DNA of 9,549 bases from UBA11346 sp038318565 (GTDB lineage: Bacteria; Planctomycetota; UBA11346), in the NCBI GenBank assembly GCA_038318565.1, contig JBBQCI010000111.1, positions 1 through 9,549 of the forward strand. Direction: 5' to 3'. The notes under the pieces are model-generated. The model was not told where the DNA came from and did not search any database. It was given only the letters and a program-made list of their open reading frames with translations. Made by a program: the position numbers and the translations under genes. Below are positions 8,457-9,549 of this stretch, piece after piece (positions within the stretch are counted from its first letter, which is position 1; each line of letters starts with the position of its first letter).

Positions 8457-9041
8457 ATGCAGCACGACCTGAATCACATCGCCAATTGCTGTGGCGTGGT
8501 CTTCACTCGCACCGCCTCTGGCCTGGTCCACCAAGCCACCGCGTGGAGCGTCGGACCCGGCGAATGGGTCACTGCCTGGCCCGGTGATGAGCCGGAAGAG
8601 CCGGTGACCGGCCTTTCGCTGATGCTCGCCCGCGACGGCTCGGTCCACCCCCTGACCGGCTGGGAATACGACGGCGCCATGGTTGGACTCAGCGGCCCGG
8701 ATATCGGCGCCACTCTGCCAGTGCACGATGACGGCGCGGTTTTGCACAAGCGCGACCGCCTGTTCGCGATGGGCTATCCCGACATGATCGACCACCCGTC
8801 GATCCGCCTGGCTCGCCGGGCCTTGACCCCCGAGTTGTATTTTCCCTATTTCTGCCCGTGGTCCATCCAAGGCCATCTCTGCCTATTCACCAGCCAGGAC
8901 GGCTACCTGACGGGCCGCTTCTACAACGGCATGTCCGGTGGCCCGGTGCTGAGCGAGGATGGCAAGGTCGTCGGCGTCCTGCTCGGCGGCGACGCCAGCC
9001 CAGACCACCCGGCGCTTACGCGCTTCCGCCGACTCGCCTGA
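8457..9041 (+). CDS. Trypsin-like (S1 fold) domain protein, probably lacking the catalytic His
   Basis: A 194-residue protein that looks like a single chymotrypsin/trypsin-fold domain. The serine motif is clear: G158-M-S160-G-G-P163, followed by DGKVVGVLLGG, as in HtrA-like and other S1 proteases. The middle EYDGAMVGLSG (70-80) matches the Asp-containing strand (D72), and the later FAMGYPD matches the GYP turn. The N-terminal strand pair, WSVGPGEWVTAWP (30-42), aligns with the usual GxGFVVGPGxxVTAAH, but Pro42 stands where the catalytic His should be. It may therefore be a non-catalytic relative or use another nucleophile helper. No signal peptide, membrane segment or PDZ domain is visible, so it is probably cytoplasmic. 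The frame is open back to an ATG at 8124, but that part is antisense to menA and looks non-coding; M at 8457 is the first start after menA begins. No Shine-Dalgarno precedes it. Its last 26 bp overlap the convergent glycosyltransferase gene. Specific function unknown. Confidence 0.7.
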   Translation: MQHDLNHIANCCGVVFTRTASGLVHQATAWSVGPGEWVTAWPGDEPEEPVTGLSLMLARDGSVHPLTGWEYDGAMVGLSGPDIGATLPVHDDGAVLHKRDRLFAMGYPDMIDHPSIRLARRALTPELYFPYFCPWSIQGHLCLFTSQDGYLTGRFYNGMSGGPVLSEDGKVVGVLLGGDASPDHPALTRFRRLA

Positions 9042-9549
9042 ACAAGTCGGCAGCGATCCACGCGATCGTGGTCAGCAACACGTGCAGCACGGTGGCCGGA
9101 TTACCGCGACCATGCCGTGAGGCGAACCAGCGCACATAGCGCAATCTGGCCGCCAGAGCTGGTCGCTGTCCACCGACCGCACGGTGGTGGGCCCTTAATT
9201 CCTTGGCGAAGCGCATGCGGAACCCCGCTGCATGCAGCCGCCAGCAGAAGTCGCGATCTTCGCCCAGGGCATACCCCGGCAGGCGGGCGTCGAACCCACC
9301 GACTGCTAGCGCCGCCGAACGCCTGACGGCGAAGCAGCAACCAAACAGCTCGCGGGTGGGCCGGTCACAGCGCCGCGAGGTCAACCGTCGAGCGTCGCGC
9401 AGGCAGCCGAGGTGGAGTAATCGGTGCAGCCTCTGCGCCCACCTCCCGCGCGTCTCGACCACCGGCCCCCAGGCGGCGACGTCTGGTTCTGCTGCCGCCA
9501 GGGCCATGAGGCGTGCACCGAGCTCTGGGGCAACGTCGGTGTCGTCGTC
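9016..9549 (-). CDS. Family 2 glycosyltransferase, C-terminal part (cut by window edge)
   Basis: This is the C-terminal 177 residues of a GT-A-fold, GT2-type glycosyltransferase, which would transfer a sugar from a nucleotide-sugar donor, probably to a cell-surface polysaccharide or lipid. The visible part begins at the edge with DDDTDVAPEL, the acidic metal/donor-binding (DXD-type) motif, and continues with PDVAAWGP. FGCCFAVRRSAALAVGGFD is the typical acceptor-side segment, and GEDRDFCWRLHAAGF contains the ED catalytic-base motif with the downstream RDxxWR. A hydrophobic stretch near the C-terminus (about the last 15-25 residues, VLLTTIAWIAADLF) could be a membrane-associated helix. The reading frame is open to the right edge, so the internal Met at 9507 is not the start. 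The stop (TAA, 9016-9018) lies inside the 3' end of the convergent gene. Donor and acceptor cannot be told from this fragment. Confidence 0.88.
   Translation of the reverse strand, partial: DDDTDVAPELGARLMALAAAEPDVAAWGPVVETRGRWAQRLHRLLHLGCLRDARRLTSRRCDRPTRELFGCCFAVRRSAALAVGGFDARLPGYALGEDRDFCWRLHAAGFRMRFAKELRAHHRAVGGQRPALAARLRYVRWFASRHGRGNPATVLHVLLTTIAWIAADLFRRVGGSA

Noticed and set aside
8178..8876. 232-codon minus-strand open frame over the menA/trypsin-like gene boundary
   Set aside because: It is a shadow of the two real genes in another frame and has no recognisable protein features.
9016..9507. Glycosyltransferase gene starting at the Met codon at 9507
   Set aside because: The frame continues upstream to the window edge with DDDTDVAPEL, a conserved GT2 motif, so this Met is internal and the gene is cut by the window.

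Overview
The window comes from a high-GC, Gram-negative (diderm) bacterium. BamA shows there is an outer membrane, and a menaquinone gene cluster shows that the cell makes menaquinone by the classical o-succinylbenzoate route. No ribosomal RNA or other strong phylogenetic marker is present. GyrB is of the long type (804 residues, with the extra domain near the C-terminus), and its wording is not typical of Gammaproteobacteria. A member of the PVC group (Planctomycetota, Verrucomicrobiota, Lentisphaerota) would fit, but this is only an impression from the protein sequences.

Layout: the left half is on the + strand, with bamA (outer membrane protein assembly, 27-2444), a 314-bp gap rich in inverted repeats that also holds the likely gyrB promoter, and gyrB (DNA gyrase subunit B, 2759-5173). 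A 146-bp gap (5174-5319) consists almost entirely of inverted repeats. It separates gyrB from a convergent minus-strand operon, menA-menC-menE (read from 8395 down to 5320), whose genes are separated by 2 bp (menA/menC) and overlap by 4 bp (menC/menE). Upstream of menA and divergent from it is a small + strand gene (8457-9041) for a trypsin-like-fold protein whose catalytic histidine appears to be lost. Its 3' end overlaps the 3' end of a minus-strand family 2 glycosyltransferase gene that runs off the right edge (9016-9549).

Working together: MenC makes o-succinylbenzoate, MenE activates it to the CoA thioester, and MenA prenylates the later product 1,4-dihydroxy-2-naphthoate. MenB, MenD, MenF and MenH are not in this window and must be encoded elsewhere if the pathway is complete. 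bamA and gyrB are housekeeping genes with no evident functional tie to each other or to the men genes. I see no mobile element, CRISPR array, tRNA or rRNA, and nothing that amounts to a convincing new multi-gene system. The least explained items are the two inverted-repeat-rich gaps and the degenerate trypsin-like protein.
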